Counted from the stretch's first letter, positions 27,090 to 39,689 are shown. The stretch: DNA of 64,000 bases from Pseudomonas alcaligenes (GCF_014490745.1 NZ_LZEU01000001.1:3065501-3129500), one strand, 5' to 3'. Made by a program: numbers and translations. The notes: generated by a model not told the origin, from the letters alone.

Positions 27090-27983
27090 TCACAGGCCGC
27101 GCTGCCACTCCTGGCGCAGGTGAGCCTGCTGCGGCCGCTCGATGGCCTGGCGCACCTGGGCCAGCAGGCGCGCCTTGTCCGCCCCCAGGTTGCCCTTGAG
27201 CACCAGGTAGTTGGAAGCGTGGTCACTGCGGAACACCGTGTCGTGCAGCTCCAGGCCCTGCAGCAGGCGCTCGACCTCGAGGAACAGCTCCTGCTGCTGC
27301 AGGGGCTGGAACTCGGCAAAGCCCTGGCGAAAACGCTGCTCGCCGGTAGGAAAACTGACCACCAGGGTCGACAGGTATTCCGGCTGCGCGGCATTCATCA
27401 GCCGTGCCGAGTTGTCCGCGTGCTGCTGGCTGAGGGTCGTGCCACCCAGACCATTGAGGATCATCACCGAGCGGGTGATGCCCGCTTCGCCCAGTTTCTC
27501 CAAGGCGCTGAGGCTGGACTCGTAGGTCTCGCCCTTGTTGACCAGTTCCAATACCTGGTCGTCGCCGGACTCGCAACCGACGTAGGCCATCTTCAGCCCG
27601 GCATCGGCCAGCTCCTTCAGCTCGGCAACCGACTTCTTGCGCAGGTTGCGCGGCAGGCAATAGCTGGAGACCCGCTCGACCTCGGGCATGTGTTCACGAA
27701 TCGCCTGCAGGATGTTGAGCAGGCGCCGCGTCGGCAGCACCAGGGCGTCGCCATCGGCAAGGAATACCCGCTGGACGATCAGCTGCTGGCCGGCACGGCG
27801 GATTTCCTCAAGCACCTGTGCTTCGTCACGGGCACGGAATTTCTTCTGCGGCTGGGTATACATCTCGCAGAAGGTGCAGGCGTTCCACGAGCAGCCGTTG
27901 GTCACCGGCAGGATCAGCGAGTGGGCTTCGCTGGGCGGACGGAACACCGGTTCGATATAGGCGATGGGGAATTCGGCAGGCAT
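27090..27983 (-). CDS. Radical SAM protein
   Basis: A 297-residue radical S-adenosylmethionine enzyme. The iron-sulfur cysteines are Cys31, Cys36 and Cys39 in NGCSWNACTFC, a CX4CX2C spacing typical of one uncharacterised COG1032-like group rather than the classic CX3CX2C. Further features: DGDALVLPTRRLLNIL, AYVGCESGDDQVLELVNKGE and a GLGGTTLSQQHADNSARL stretch that bind SAM. Product unknown. It stands 30 bp past the moaA stop on the same strand, so may be co-transcribed with it. Confidence 0.85.
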   Translation of the reverse strand: MPAEFPIAYIEPVFRPPSEAHSLILPVTNGCSWNACTFCEMYTQPQKKFRARDEAQVLEEIRRAGQQLIVQRVFLADGDALVLPTRRLLNILQAIREHMPEVERVSSYCLPRNLRKKSVAELKELADAGLKMAYVGCESGDDQVLELVNKGETYESSLSALEKLGEAGITRSVMILNGLGGTTLSQQHADNSARLMNAAQPEYLSTLVVSFPTGEQRFRQGFAEFQPLQQQELFLEVERLLQGLELHDTVFRSDHASNYLVLKGNLGADKARLLAQVRQAIERPQQAHLRQEWQRGL

Positions 27984-28013
27984 GGCTTTCGTACAAGTAG
28001 GTGAGGCGGCGCA

Positions 28014-28982
28014 CTAGCCACCGATGATTTTCATGACAGTGACGCCACCGGCAAAGGCGATGTCCTGTTTGTCCGCCAGGGCGCGCACCAGCAGGCGCTG
28101 CAGCGCCGGCAGGGCCTGGTGGCGCGGCTTATCGAGCAGGTCGCCGACATAGTGGCGGTTGCTCGACGACAGGCAGCCATGCAGCCAGCCGGTGGAGGAC
28201 AGGCGCAGGCGCGAGCAGGTACGGCAGAACGGCACGCTTTCGTTGGCAATCACGCCGAAGTAGCCCGCACCGGGAATTTCATAGCGCAGCGCGGTGGCAT
28301 CCAGCGGCGCCTCGGCCTGGACGAACTCGTAACGGCTGCCGATTACCTGCAGCAACTCGTCCATGCCGTAGAACTGCTGCTGAAAACTGGCGCCGTCGCG
28401 GGCCAGGTGGCCCATGCGCATCAGCTCGATGAAGCGCAGCTCGAAACCACGCTCCAGGCAGTAGTCCAGCATGGGCAACACCTGGTCATGGTTCTGCCCA
28501 CGCAGCGGCACCATGTTCAGTTTGATCTGCAGCCCGGCCGCCCGTGCCTCTTCCAGGCCCTGCAGCACGGTCGGCAGGTCACCGCCGCGAGCAATGCGCT
28601 TGAACGCGTCGGGGTCGAGGGTATCCAGGGAGATGTTCAGCCGGCGCATGCCGGTTTCCAGCAGCAGCGGCAGCTTGCGGCTGAGCAACTGGCCGTTGCT
28701 GGTCAGGCTGATGTCCTGCAGGCCAAGACGGCTGACTTCGCGCAGGAACAGCTCGAGCTTGGGACTGACCAGCGGTTCGCCACCGGTGATGCGCAACCGC
28801 TCGATGCCGGCCGCCTCCATCAGGTAGGCCACGCCGCGCACCATGGCCTCGGCGGACAGCTCGTCCTGGGCGGCAATCAGCCGCTTGCCGTCGGGCACGC
28901 AATAGGTGCAGGCGTAATTGCAGGCGGCGGTCAGGCTGATACGCAGATTGCGGAAGCGCCTGCCCTGGCGGTCGACGATCAT
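28014..28982 (-). CDS. moaA: GTP 3',8-cyclase MoaA
   Basis: A 322-residue radical SAM enzyme making the first step of molybdenum cofactor synthesis, GTP to 3',8-cyclo-GTP. It has the N-terminal cluster Cys21, Cys25, Cys28 (CNYACTYC), the C-terminal cluster Cys253, Cys256, Cys270 and the required C-terminal Gly-Gly. Length is normal for the family. No other moa gene is next to it; the partner MoaC must be elsewhere. The gene directly precedes the radical SAM gene on the same strand. Confidence 0.94.
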   Translation of the reverse strand: MIVDRQGRRFRNLRISLTAACNYACTYCVPDGKRLIAAQDELSAEAMVRGVAYLMEAAGIERLRITGGEPLVSPKLELFLREVSRLGLQDISLTSNGQLLSRKLPLLLETGMRRLNISLDTLDPDAFKRIARGGDLPTVLQGLEEARAAGLQIKLNMVPLRGQNHDQVLPMLDYCLERGFELRFIELMRMGHLARDGASFQQQFYGMDELLQVIGSRYEFVQAEAPLDATALRYEIPGAGYFGVIANESVPFCRTCSRLRLSSTGWLHGCLSSSNRHYVGDLLDKPRHQALPALQRLLVRALADKQDIAFAGGVTVMKIIGG

Positions 28983-29066
28983 TAGGCGGCTCCGGCAGTG
29001 TCTACACCGGAGTATATGCCCGCCGCTGTCTGCGCAAAATGCATCATTGGCGGGCTGAATGGCACA

Positions 29067-29705
29067 TCAAGCGGCCGGCGTGTCGCCGTCGCGCTTGCGC
29101 TTGTTGCCCATGCGCACGCCGATGTCCATGAGGAACTGGAAGAAGCCTTCCTGATCCTCCAGCACACTGCTCCAGAACGGCGAGTGGTACAGCGCCACGG
29201 CGCCATGCACCAGGGCCCAGGCCGCGCAGTAGTGGAAGTACGGCGGTACGTCTTCCAGCTTGCCTCCGGCGATGCGACCTTCGATCAGGTGGGTCAGACG
29301 CTCGAAGTTGGAGGTGCGAATCTTGTGCAGCTGCTCGACCATCTCCGGCACCTGGTTGCCCTTGACCACCTTCTCTTCCAGGCGGTCGAACAGGCGGTAG
29401 CGCTGCGGGTCACGCATGCGGAACTCGAAGTAGGCGCGCGACAGCGCTTCCTTGTCGCGAGCCACGTCCTCGGAGTGGAACAGCGCGTTGAGATCGCGCT
29501 CGTAGTCCAACATCAGGCGCAGGTAGACCTCGGCCTTGGACTTGAAATGCTTGTAGATGGTGCCTTTGCCGATACCGACCGCATCAGCGATCATCTCGAC
29601 GGTGACACTGTCTTCACCCTGTTCGAGGAACAGCTTGAGCGCGGTATCGAGAATTTCCTGTTCGCGACGACGGAATTCACGGACTTTGCGAGGTTCTTTG
29701 TTCAT
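29067..29705 (-). CDS. TetR/AcrR family transcriptional regulator
   Basis: A 212-residue regulator with an N-terminal helix-turn-helix: ILDTALKLFLEQGEDSVTVEMIADAVGIGKGTIYKHFKSK broken into its helices around residues 20-58. The C-terminal ligand domain has no assigned ligand. It is divergent from the class V aminotransferase gene with only 73 bp between the starts, so it probably controls itself and that gene. The start MNKEPRKV was preferred over a frame extension without ribosome binding site. Confidence 0.9.
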   Translation of the reverse strand: MNKEPRKVREFRRREQEILDTALKLFLEQGEDSVTVEMIADAVGIGKGTIYKHFKSKAEVYLRLMLDYERDLNALFHSEDVARDKEALSRAYFEFRMRDPQRYRLFDRLEEKVVKGNQVPEMVEQLHKIRTSNFERLTHLIEGRIAGGKLEDVPPYFHYCAAWALVHGAVALYHSPFWSSVLEDQEGFFQFLMDIGVRMGNKRKRDGDTPAA

Positions 29706-29778
29706 AACGTGACTGCAGGATGAAAATCGAAGCGCATTATTATGCCTGTTCAGCGCCAAAATGCACGGATCATCGCCT

Positions 29779-30912
29779 ATGTCTGCCTTTATTGATGAGT
29801 TTCCCCTGGCTTCGGGCCTGTATTACCTCAATCACGCCGCCGTCGCCCCCTGGCCAAAGCGCGCGGTAGACGCGGTGCGTCGCTTCGCCGAGGAAAACGC
29901 CCGGCTCGGCGCCAGCGATTATCCCGCCTGGCTGCAGGTCGAACTGCGCCTGCGCGAACGCCTGCAGCGCCTGCTCAATGCCCCCAGCCGCAGCGATATC
30001 GCGCTGCTGAAGAACACCTCCGAAGCCCTGTCATTCGTCGCCTTCGGCCTCGACTGGCGCGCCGGCGACCAGGTGGTGATCAGCGACGAGGAGTTTCCAT
30101 CCAACCGCATCGTCTGGGAGGCCCTGCAACCACGCGGGGTCGAGGTGATCCAGGTGAACCTGGCGGGCGCCGATCCGGAAGCCGCCCTGCTCGCCGCCTG
30201 CGGCCCGCGCACCCGCCTGCTGGCGATCAGCGCCGTGCAGTACGCCAGTGGCCTGCGCCTGGATCTGCCGCGCCTCGGTGCCGGCTGCCGGCAGCGCGGC
30301 GTACTGCTGTGCGTCGATGCCATCCAGCAGCTCGGCGCCCAGCCGTTCGATGTGCAGGCCTGTGACTGCGCTTTCGCCATGGCCGACGGGCACAAATGGC
30401 TGCTCGGCCCGGAAGGCCTGGCGGTGTTCTATTGCCGCGCCGATCTGCGCGAACAGCTGGCTCTGCACGAATACGGCTGGCACATGCTCGAACATGCCGG
30501 CGACTACGACCGCACGGACTGGCAGCCGGCCCGCAGTGCCCGGCGCTTCGAGTGCGGCAGCCCGAACATGCTCGGTGCCATGGCCCTGGAGGCCAGCCTG
30601 TCGCTGCTGGAGGAAGTCGGCATGCAGCAGGTCGGCATACGCCTGGAGGAGCGCATGCAGCAGCTGCAACAGGGCCTGCAAAGCATCCCCGGCATCCAGC
30701 TGCACAGCCCGCTGGAACCGCAGCGGCGAGCCGGCATCCTGACCTTCAGCCTGGATGGCTGGAGCAACCAGGCGCTGTTCGCCAGGCTGCGGGAGCAACA
30801 GGTGATCTGCGCCCAACGTGGCGCCGGTGTGCGGTTTTCTCCGCACTTCTATACGGAACCTGCGGTGATCGAGCAGACCCTGGCGTTATTGAGGCAGATG
30901 GCACAAGGCTGA
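29779..30912 (+). CDS. Class V aminotransferase (cysteine-desulfurase-like, PLP)
   Basis: A 377-residue PLP enzyme of aminotransferase class V: N-terminal YYLNHAAVAPWPKRA, the cofactor contact region LKNTSEALSFVAFGLDW and the Schiff-base lysine in ADGHKWLLGPEGLAVFY (about residue 208). The conserved loop cysteine of NifS/IscS desulfurases is not evident, so it is more like the isopenicillin-N-epimerase or kynureninase-like branch of unknown substrate. It could start six codons earlier. It is probably regulated by the divergent TetR protein. Confidence 0.88.
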   Translation: MSAFIDEFPLASGLYYLNHAAVAPWPKRAVDAVRRFAEENARLGASDYPAWLQVELRLRERLQRLLNAPSRSDIALLKNTSEALSFVAFGLDWRAGDQVVISDEEFPSNRIVWEALQPRGVEVIQVNLAGADPEAALLAACGPRTRLLAISAVQYASGLRLDLPRLGAGCRQRGVLLCVDAIQQLGAQPFDVQACDCAFAMADGHKWLLGPEGLAVFYCRADLREQLALHEYGWHMLEHAGDYDRTDWQPARSARRFECGSPNMLGAMALEASLSLLEEVGMQQVGIRLEERMQQLQQGLQSIPGIQLHSPLEPQRRAGILTFSLDGWSNQALFARLREQQVICAQRGAGVRFSPHFYTEPAVIEQTLALLRQMAQG

Positions 30913-30999
30913 GTGCTCAGCAGCGGCTGCGGTATTCCAAATCTGTTTAAAAAACCGCCGCAACCTGCCTGGACGCAGGAGAAACATGGCCAATACTGG

Positions 31000-31125
31000 A
31001 GATTACTGGTGTGCGGCATCTCCCCCCAAGTGCCCCGCCAGTCGAGGTACCGTGGATCGCGTACCTTCGTTTTTACTCCTAATGGTCTTGACCCGGATTC
31101 ATCCCCCAGAACCCGGGTTTTTTTT
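31000..31125 (+). ncRNA. rgsA: Probable RgsA-type small regulatory RNA
   Basis: A terminator (stem ACCCGG..CCGGGT at 31091-31118 followed by eight T) ends a noncoding segment with two more stems: GGAGAT/ATCTCC (30998-31023) and GGTAC/GTACC around 31046-31064. CCAATACT at 30990-30997 resembles a stationary-phase -10 element. The location, directly beside tatD, is where P. aeruginosa carries RgsA (between PA2958 and PA2959), which is RpoS-dependent and indirectly Gac-controlled. Identity is from position and shape; I could not align it. The 5' end is approximate. Confidence 0.6.
31091..31125 (+). terminator. Intrinsic terminator of the small RNA
   Basis: Six-base stem ACCCGG (31091-31096) with CCGGGT (31113-31118) and a run of eight T (31118-31125). 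Confidence 0.75.
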
Positions 31126-31150
31126 GTCCGCGATTTTATAGCAATACCGC

Positions 31151-31296
31151 CTGAGCCTCTTCAGAGGCTCGCGAGCTAGAGCCAGGCAAGGCGCAATCGG
31201 GCGAAGAAGCGCAGTTTACGAAGTGTAAATGAGCATTCTGAACCCGATTGCAACGCAGCATGGCCGACGCGCAGCAGTCTCTTAAGAGGCTCTCAG
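31151..31296. repeat. MITE-like long imperfect palindrome next to tatD
   Basis: About 146 bp with related ends CTGAGCCTCTTCAGAG (31151) and CTCTTAAGAGGCTCTCAG (31279-31296) and inner inverted segments GCAATCGGG / CCCGATTGC and GCAGTTTAC / GTGTAAATGAGC. The core (GGCGCAATCG..GTTTACGAAGTGTAAATGAGC..GATTGCAACGCAGC) is a familiar intergenic repeat in Pseudomonas genomes. Its right end contains the tatD stop codon. It has no open reading frame. Confidence 0.7.
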
Positions 31297-32075
31297 GCCA
31301 CTCGAGCTAGAGGAAACAGCCGCTTGAAGTTGGCCGTGGTCTGCGCGGCCAGATCCTCGAAGCGCTCGCCACGCACCATGGCCAGGAACTCCGCCACTTC
31401 GCGCACGTACTGCGGCAGGTTGGCCTTGCCGCGGTAGGGAATCGGCGCCAGGTAGGGCGAATCGGTCTCCACCAGCAAGCGATCGGCCGGCACCTTGCGC
31501 GCCACCTCGCGCAGGGCATCGGCATTGCGGAAGGTGACGATGCCGGACAGGGAAATGTAGAAACCCAGATCCAGCGCCGCCCTGGCCATGTCCCAGTCCT
31601 CGGTGAAGCAGTGCAGCACACCAGCCTGCGGCAAAGCCGCCTCGCGCAGCAGGGCCAGGGTGTCGGCGCGTGCCTCGCGGGTATGCACGATCACCGGCTT
31701 GCCAGTGACCTTCGCCGCCTCCAGATGCAGGCGGAAGGACTGCTGCTGCAGCTCGGCCGCTTCCGGCTCGTAGTGATAGTCCAGGCCGGTCTCGCCAATG
31801 GCCACCACCTGCGGGTGGTTCAGTTCGGCCAGCAGCCAGTCGAGCACTGGCGCCGCACCAGGCTGCAGATCCAGCGGGTGCACCCCCACCGAGCAGTCGA
31901 CATCGGCGTAGCGCTCGGCCAGGCCCTTGACCGCCGCAGCGTTGTCGGCGCTGACGCCGATGCACAGAAAATGCTGCACGCCGCGGGCGCGGGCGGCCTC
32001 CAGGGCGGTATCCAGGCAGCCGTTGTGCTGCGTCAGGTCGAGGCGGTCGAGGTGGCAGTGGGAATCAACCAGCAT
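31293..32075 (-). CDS. tatD: TatD-family deoxyribonuclease
   Basis: A 260-residue metal-dependent hydrolase of the TatD family, with MLVDSHCHLD at the N-terminus (metal ligands His6 and His8), the catalytic acidic ETGLDYHYEPE, VIVHTREARADTL and a late ETDSPYLAP. TatD proteins are 3'-5' exonucleases or DNases; they do not take part in protein export. The start here is preferred over an upstream ATG because of the family N-terminus. It follows pilZ and a terminator, and its stop lies in the edge of a repeat. Confidence 0.93.
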   Translation of the reverse strand: MLVDSHCHLDRLDLTQHNGCLDTALEAARARGVQHFLCIGVSADNAAAVKGLAERYADVDCSVGVHPLDLQPGAAPVLDWLLAELNHPQVVAIGETGLDYHYEPEAAELQQQSFRLHLEAAKVTGKPVIVHTREARADTLALLREAALPQAGVLHCFTEDWDMARAALDLGFYISLSGIVTFRNADALREVARKVPADRLLVETDSPYLAPIPYRGKANLPQYVREVAEFLAMVRGERFEDLAAQTTANFKRLFPLARVA

Positions 32076-32100
32076 GGCAATCACGGTCTCTGAAAATGAC

Positions 32101-32124
32101 AAAGCGCCCGTTCAGGGCGCTTTT
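32101..32124. terminator. Hairpin between pilZ and tatD
   Basis: Perfect 9-base arms AAAGCGCCC / GGGCGCTTT around a 5-base loop, between pilZ and tatD. On the minus strand it is followed by TTTGTCATTTT-like bases, so it may partly end the fab-pilZ transcript. Confidence 0.55.
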
Positions 32125-32147
32125 GACTGGGCCTGAAAGGGCCGATG

Positions 32148-32504
32148 TTACATGGTGTGGGTCGGCCGATCCGATTTGAGGGCGCCAGCCAGGTAGGTTT
32201 CGATCTTGTTGCGCGCGGTGTTGTCGCCATCGTTGAACTGCACGCCGACACCGGCAGCACGGTTGCCCTGAGCCCCTTTAGGGGTGATCCACACCACTTT
32301 GCCGGCCACCGGAATCTTCTCCGGCTCGTCCATCAGGTTGAGCAGCATGAACACCTCGTCGCCGAGCTTGTAGCTCTTGGCCGTCGGGATGAACAGCCCG
32401 CCATTCCTGATGAACGGCATATAGGCGGCGTACAGCACGGACTTGTCCTTGATGGTCAGGGACAGGATCCCGTTACGCGGGCCGAGATTAGGTGGCAGAC
32501 TCAT
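32148..32504 (-). CDS. pilZ: Type IV pilus assembly PilZ protein
   Basis: A 118-residue PilZ domain protein. It has the beta-barrel core (ILSLTIKDKSVLYAAYMPFI, NGGLFIPTAKSYKLGD, GKVVWITPKG, AGVGVQF), but no RxxxR at the N-terminus, as in the type IV pilus PilZ, which acts through PilB and FimX rather than binding cyclic-di-GMP. Immediately downstream of holB on the same strand, the standard Pseudomonas order. Confidence 0.93.
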   Translation of the reverse strand: MSLPPNLGPRNGILSLTIKDKSVLYAAYMPFIRNGGLFIPTAKSYKLGDEVFMLLNLMDEPEKIPVAGKVVWITPKGAQGNRAAGVGVQFNDGDNTARNKIETYLAGALKSDRPTHTM

Positions 32505-32538
32505 GCGGCATTCCTGGCAATCTATCCAATGGCCGATT

Positions 32539-35196
<2,658 letters not shown>

Positions 35197-35199
35197 GGA

Positions 35200-36014
35200 T
35201 CAGGAATCCAGAAGACTGCGAATAATGGCCTGCAGTTTACGGGTCAACGGGCCGACCGACCAGTCGCGCCCCTGCAACTCGCGCACCGGCCAGATGCCGT
35301 ACTGGCTGTTGCAGAGAAATACTTCATCGGCATCCAGCAATTCTGTCAGGGCGATATCGCGCACCTGCACCGCCAGCCCCAGCACCTCGGCCTGCTGCAG
35401 CAGCTCGGCGCGCATCACCCCGGCCACCCCGCAGCGCGTCAGCGCGGCGGTCAGCAACACGCCATCCTTGACCAGGAACAGGTTGCTGAACACGCCCTCG
35501 ATCACCCTTCCCGAGTTGTCGCAGAGCAGGCCTTCGGCGAAAGCCGGATCCGCCCATTCGCTACGCGCCAGCACCTGCTCCAGGCGATTGAGGTGCTTGA
35601 GGCCGGCCAGCAGCGGCTGCTCGGCCAGGCGGGTGCTACAGGGAAACAGGCGCACGCCCTGCTCGGCATGGGCCGATGGATAAGCCGGTACGGGACTGCC
35701 CAGCAGAATGCGCCGGGGCTGCGCCGGCACGGGCGCGGCATAGCCGCGCAGGCCGTCGCCACGGGTCACCAGCAGCTTGGCCACACCTTCGCCCAGCTGA
35801 CTGCAGAAGGCCAGCAGTTCGGCCTCCAGCACCGCCAGGTCAAGCTCCAGGCGCAGGCGCTGCGCGCCCTCCGTCAGGCGCACCAGATGCCGCACCAGCA
35901 GACGCGGCTTGCCATTGCGCACGGCGATGGTCTCGAACAGACCATCGCCGTAGGCCAGGCCACGATCGAGCAACGACAGCTCGGCCGCCGGCCGGCCATC
36001 GACCCAGCTCAGCA

Positions 36015-36015
<1 letters not shown>
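35200..36015 (-). CDS. pabC: Aminodeoxychorismate lyase
   Basis: A 271-residue PLP enzyme of the class IV aminotransferase fold making 4-aminobenzoate for folate. It has GDGLFETIAVRNG, the PLP lysine in AGLKHLNRLEQVL, and TSNGVIEGVFSNL-like late segments (NSGRVIEGVFSNLFLV). Its ATG shares one base with the fabF stop. The order fabF-pabC-mltG-tmk-holB is conserved in gammaproteobacteria. Confidence 0.92.
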
Positions 36016-37259
<1,244 letters not shown>

Positions 37260-37304
37260 TGCGAAATCCTCTTGTCCTGTTTGCAACTGCACCAGCCATT
37301 AAAG

Positions 37305-37341
37305 AAAAACCGCACGCCTCGTTAGGGGCAGTGCGGTTTTT
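37305..37341 (-). terminator. Terminator between acpP and fabF
   Basis: Perfect 11-base arms (37305-37315 AAAAACCGCAC and 37331-37341 GTGCGGTTTTT) with a 15-base loop; on the minus strand the stem ends in five T. It can limit fabF expression relative to acpP. Confidence 0.8.
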
Positions 37342-37371
37342 CCAGGTTCGAAAACCGACGATTACGATCAA

Positions 37372-37605
37372 TCAGCCGTGGGCGTTGATGTAGTCGATGG
37401 CTTCCTGAACGGTGGTGATCTTCTCAGCTTGCTCGTCCGGAATCTCGGTCTCGAATTCCTCTTCCAGAGCCATCACCAGCTCAACGGTGTCAAGGGAGTC
37501 GGCGCCCAGGTCTTCAACGAAGGAAGCGCTGTTGGTGACTTCATCTTCTTTGACGCCCAGTTGCTCGGCGACGATTTTCTTGACGCGTTCTTCGATGGTG
37601 CTCAT
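37372..37605 (-). CDS. acpP: Acyl carrier protein
   Basis: A 77-residue acidic protein; the phosphopantetheine is attached to Ser37 in [10 protein letters not shown]. Helices match the family fully. It carries growing acyl chains in fatty acid synthesis. It lies 187 bp below fabG, with its own promoter in that gap, and a terminator after it, giving a separate strong transcript for a very abundant protein. Confidence 0.97.
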   Translation of the reverse strand: MSTIEERVKKIVAEQLGVKEDEVTNSASFVEDLGADSLDTVELVMALEEEFETEIPDEQAEKITTVQEAIDYINAHG

Positions 37606-37651
37606 GTCTTGTTTTCACTCCTATGGAAAAATCCGTGCAGCTGGGCCGCAG

Positions 37652-37679
37652 TGTATAGAAAGGGTTTTCTAACTTTCAA
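37652..37679 (-). promoter_or_regulatory. Putative sigma70 promoter of acpP
   Basis: On the minus strand TTGAAA (37679-37674) is 16 bases from TATACA (37657-37652), giving a start near 37644 and a leader of about 40 nt with an AGGAG site ahead of the acpP ATG. Confidence 0.6.
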
Positions 37680-37792
37680 GCCAAACACCCGACCCTTCCG
37701 GAACAGTTCAGATGGCCGTCTACGGCTGGTTGCACTTTTGTAACGAACTCTAGACGGGTTTTATGACAGTTTCCTGAAGGTTCGAGTCACAT

Positions 37793-38536
37793 TCAACTCA
37801 TGTACATGCCGCCATTCACCGGCACGGTGGCACCAGTAACGTAGGCTGCGCCGTCGGAGGCGAGGAAGCCCACCACCTTGGCAATCTCTTCGGCCTGGCC
37901 CAGGCGGCCCAGGGGAATCTGGGTCAGCAGCGCTTCGCGCTGGGCTTCCGGCAGCTCGCGGGTCATATCGGTGTCGATGAAGCCGGGTGCCACCGAGTTG
38001 ACGGTAATGGCACGGGAACCGACCTCACGAGCCAGCGCGCGGCTGAAGCCCTCCAGGCCAGCCTTGGCGGCCGCGTAGTTGACCTGCCCGGCGTTGCCCA
38101 TGGCACCGACCACCGAACCAATGCTGATGATGCGACCCCAGCGCGCCTTGGTCATGCCACGCAGCACGGCCTTGGACAGACGGAACAGGCTGTTGAGGTT
38201 GGTATTGATGACATCGAACCACTCCTCGTCCTTCATCCGCAGCATCAGGTTGTCACGGGTGATGCCGGCGTTGTTGACCAGGATCGCCACCGCACCGAAA
38301 TCCTTCTGGATCTGCTCGAGCACCGCGGCAACCGACTCGTCATTGCCGACATCCAGCAGCATGCCCGCACCCTGAATACCATTGGCCTTCAGCGCCTCGC
38401 CGATGCGCTCGGCACCGGCCGCGGACGTTGCCGTACCGATCACCACCGCGCCCTGACGCCCCAGCTCGAACGCGATGGCCTGGCCGATGCCACGGCTCGC
38501 GCCCGTTACCAATGCAACCTTGCCTTGCAGACTCAT
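37793..38536 (-). CDS. fabG: 3-oxoacyl-[acyl-carrier-protein] reductase
   Basis: A 247-residue short-chain dehydrogenase: NADPH-binding TGASRGIG (11-18), NNAG (NAGITRDNLMLRM), and the YxxxK catalytic pair in VNYAAAKAGLEGF. It performs the first reduction in fatty-acid elongation. It follows fabD by 19 bp, so fabD-fabG form one unit. Length matches the family. Confidence 0.96.
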   Translation of the reverse strand: MSLQGKVALVTGASRGIGQAIAFELGRQGAVVIGTATSAAGAERIGEALKANGIQGAGMLLDVGNDESVAAVLEQIQKDFGAVAILVNNAGITRDNLMLRMKDEEWFDVINTNLNSLFRLSKAVLRGMTKARWGRIISIGSVVGAMGNAGQVNYAAAKAGLEGFSRALAREVGSRAITVNSVAPGFIDTDMTRELPEAQREALLTQIPLGRLGQAEEIAKVVGFLASDGAAYVTGATVPVNGGMYMS

Positions 38537-38555
38537 GCAGTCTCTCCTTGCCTAA

Positions 38556-39494
38556 TCAAACCAGGGCCGCACGGGCCGCCGCGAAGGCGTCCACGCTGTC
38601 CAGATTGTGGGTATTGATACCTTTCACGCAGCGCTTGTTCAAACCGGCCAGCACCTTGCCAGGGCCGCACTCGACCAGATCGGTGACACCCTGCCCGGCC
38701 AGCAGCTGAATACTCTCAACCCAGCGTACCGGGCTGTACAGCTGCGCCAGCAGATCGCGCTTGAGGCTGTCGAGGTCACCGGCGACCGCCGCACTGACGT
38801 TCTGCACCAGGGCAATCTGCGGCGCCTGCCAGGCCAGAGCAGCCACGGCCTCGGCGAATTTTTCCGCAGCCGGACGCATCAGCGCGCAGTGCGACGGCAC
38901 GCTGACCGGCAGCGGCATCGCGCGCTTGGCGCCACGTGCCTTGCACGCCTCGATCGCGCGCTCGACAGCGGCGGCAGCCCCGGCAATCACGACCTGGCCC
39001 GGCGCGTTGAAGTTCACCGCACTGACCACCTCGCCCTGAGCCGCCTCGGCACAAGCCGCCAGCACATCGGCATCTTCCAGACCGAGGATCGCCGCCATGC
39101 CGCCCTGCCCCGCCGGTACCGCCTGCTGCATCAGCTGGCCACGCAGCTCGACCAGCTTGACCGCTTCGGCGAAGCCCAGGCTGCCAGCGGCGACCAGCGC
39201 CGAGTACTCACCCAGGCTGTGACCGGCCACGAATGCCGGGCGCGCCCCGCCCTCGGCCAGCCACAGGCGCCACAGGGCAATGGAGGCGGCCAGGATGGCT
39301 GGCTGGGTCTTGTCGGTCTCGTTGAGACGCTCTTCCGGCCCCTGCTGGATCAGCGCCCAAAGGTCGTAACCGAGCGCATCGGCGGCTTCGCCGAAGGTAT
39401 CGCGCACCAGCGACTGTTGCGCGCCCAGCTCAGCCAGCATGCCCAGCGACTGCGAACCTTGGCCAGGGAAGACAAATGCGAGGGAGGTAGACAT
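38556..39494 (-). CDS. fabD: Malonyl CoA-acyl carrier protein transacylase
   Basis: A 312-residue transferase with the nucleophilic Ser93 in GHSLGEYSAL, the N-terminal FPGQGSQ and the catalytic His in SVPSHCALM. It loads malonyl groups onto AcpP. The ATG at 39494 is used; the preceding TTG is not needed. A gap of nearly 200 bp to plsX, without recognisable signals, may contain its promoter. Confidence 0.96.
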   Translation of the reverse strand: MSTSLAFVFPGQGSQSLGMLAELGAQQSLVRDTFGEAADALGYDLWALIQQGPEERLNETDKTQPAILAASIALWRLWLAEGGARPAFVAGHSLGEYSALVAAGSLGFAEAVKLVELRGQLMQQAVPAGQGGMAAILGLEDADVLAACAEAAQGEVVSAVNFNAPGQVVIAGAAAAVERAIEACKARGAKRAMPLPVSVPSHCALMRPAAEKFAEAVAALAWQAPQIALVQNVSAAVAGDLDSLKRDLLAQLYSPVRWVESIQLLAGQGVTDLVECGPGKVLAGLNKRCVKGINTHNLDSVDAFAAARAALV

Positions 39495-39689
39495 CAAAAC
39501 TTTCCCTTATCTACGAATCAATGAATGAGCGGATGCCCGGCAGCGCCAGGCGCAAGACTGCAGATTGGATGACCGAGGAAATCCTGCAGTCACAGACCAG
39601 ACCACAGGTTTTGCCCGATGTTCGAGCAGAACGGAAGTAACGGAGGCCTGCCAGCCGAGTCACGCACACCTCGACTCGACACGCCAGGA

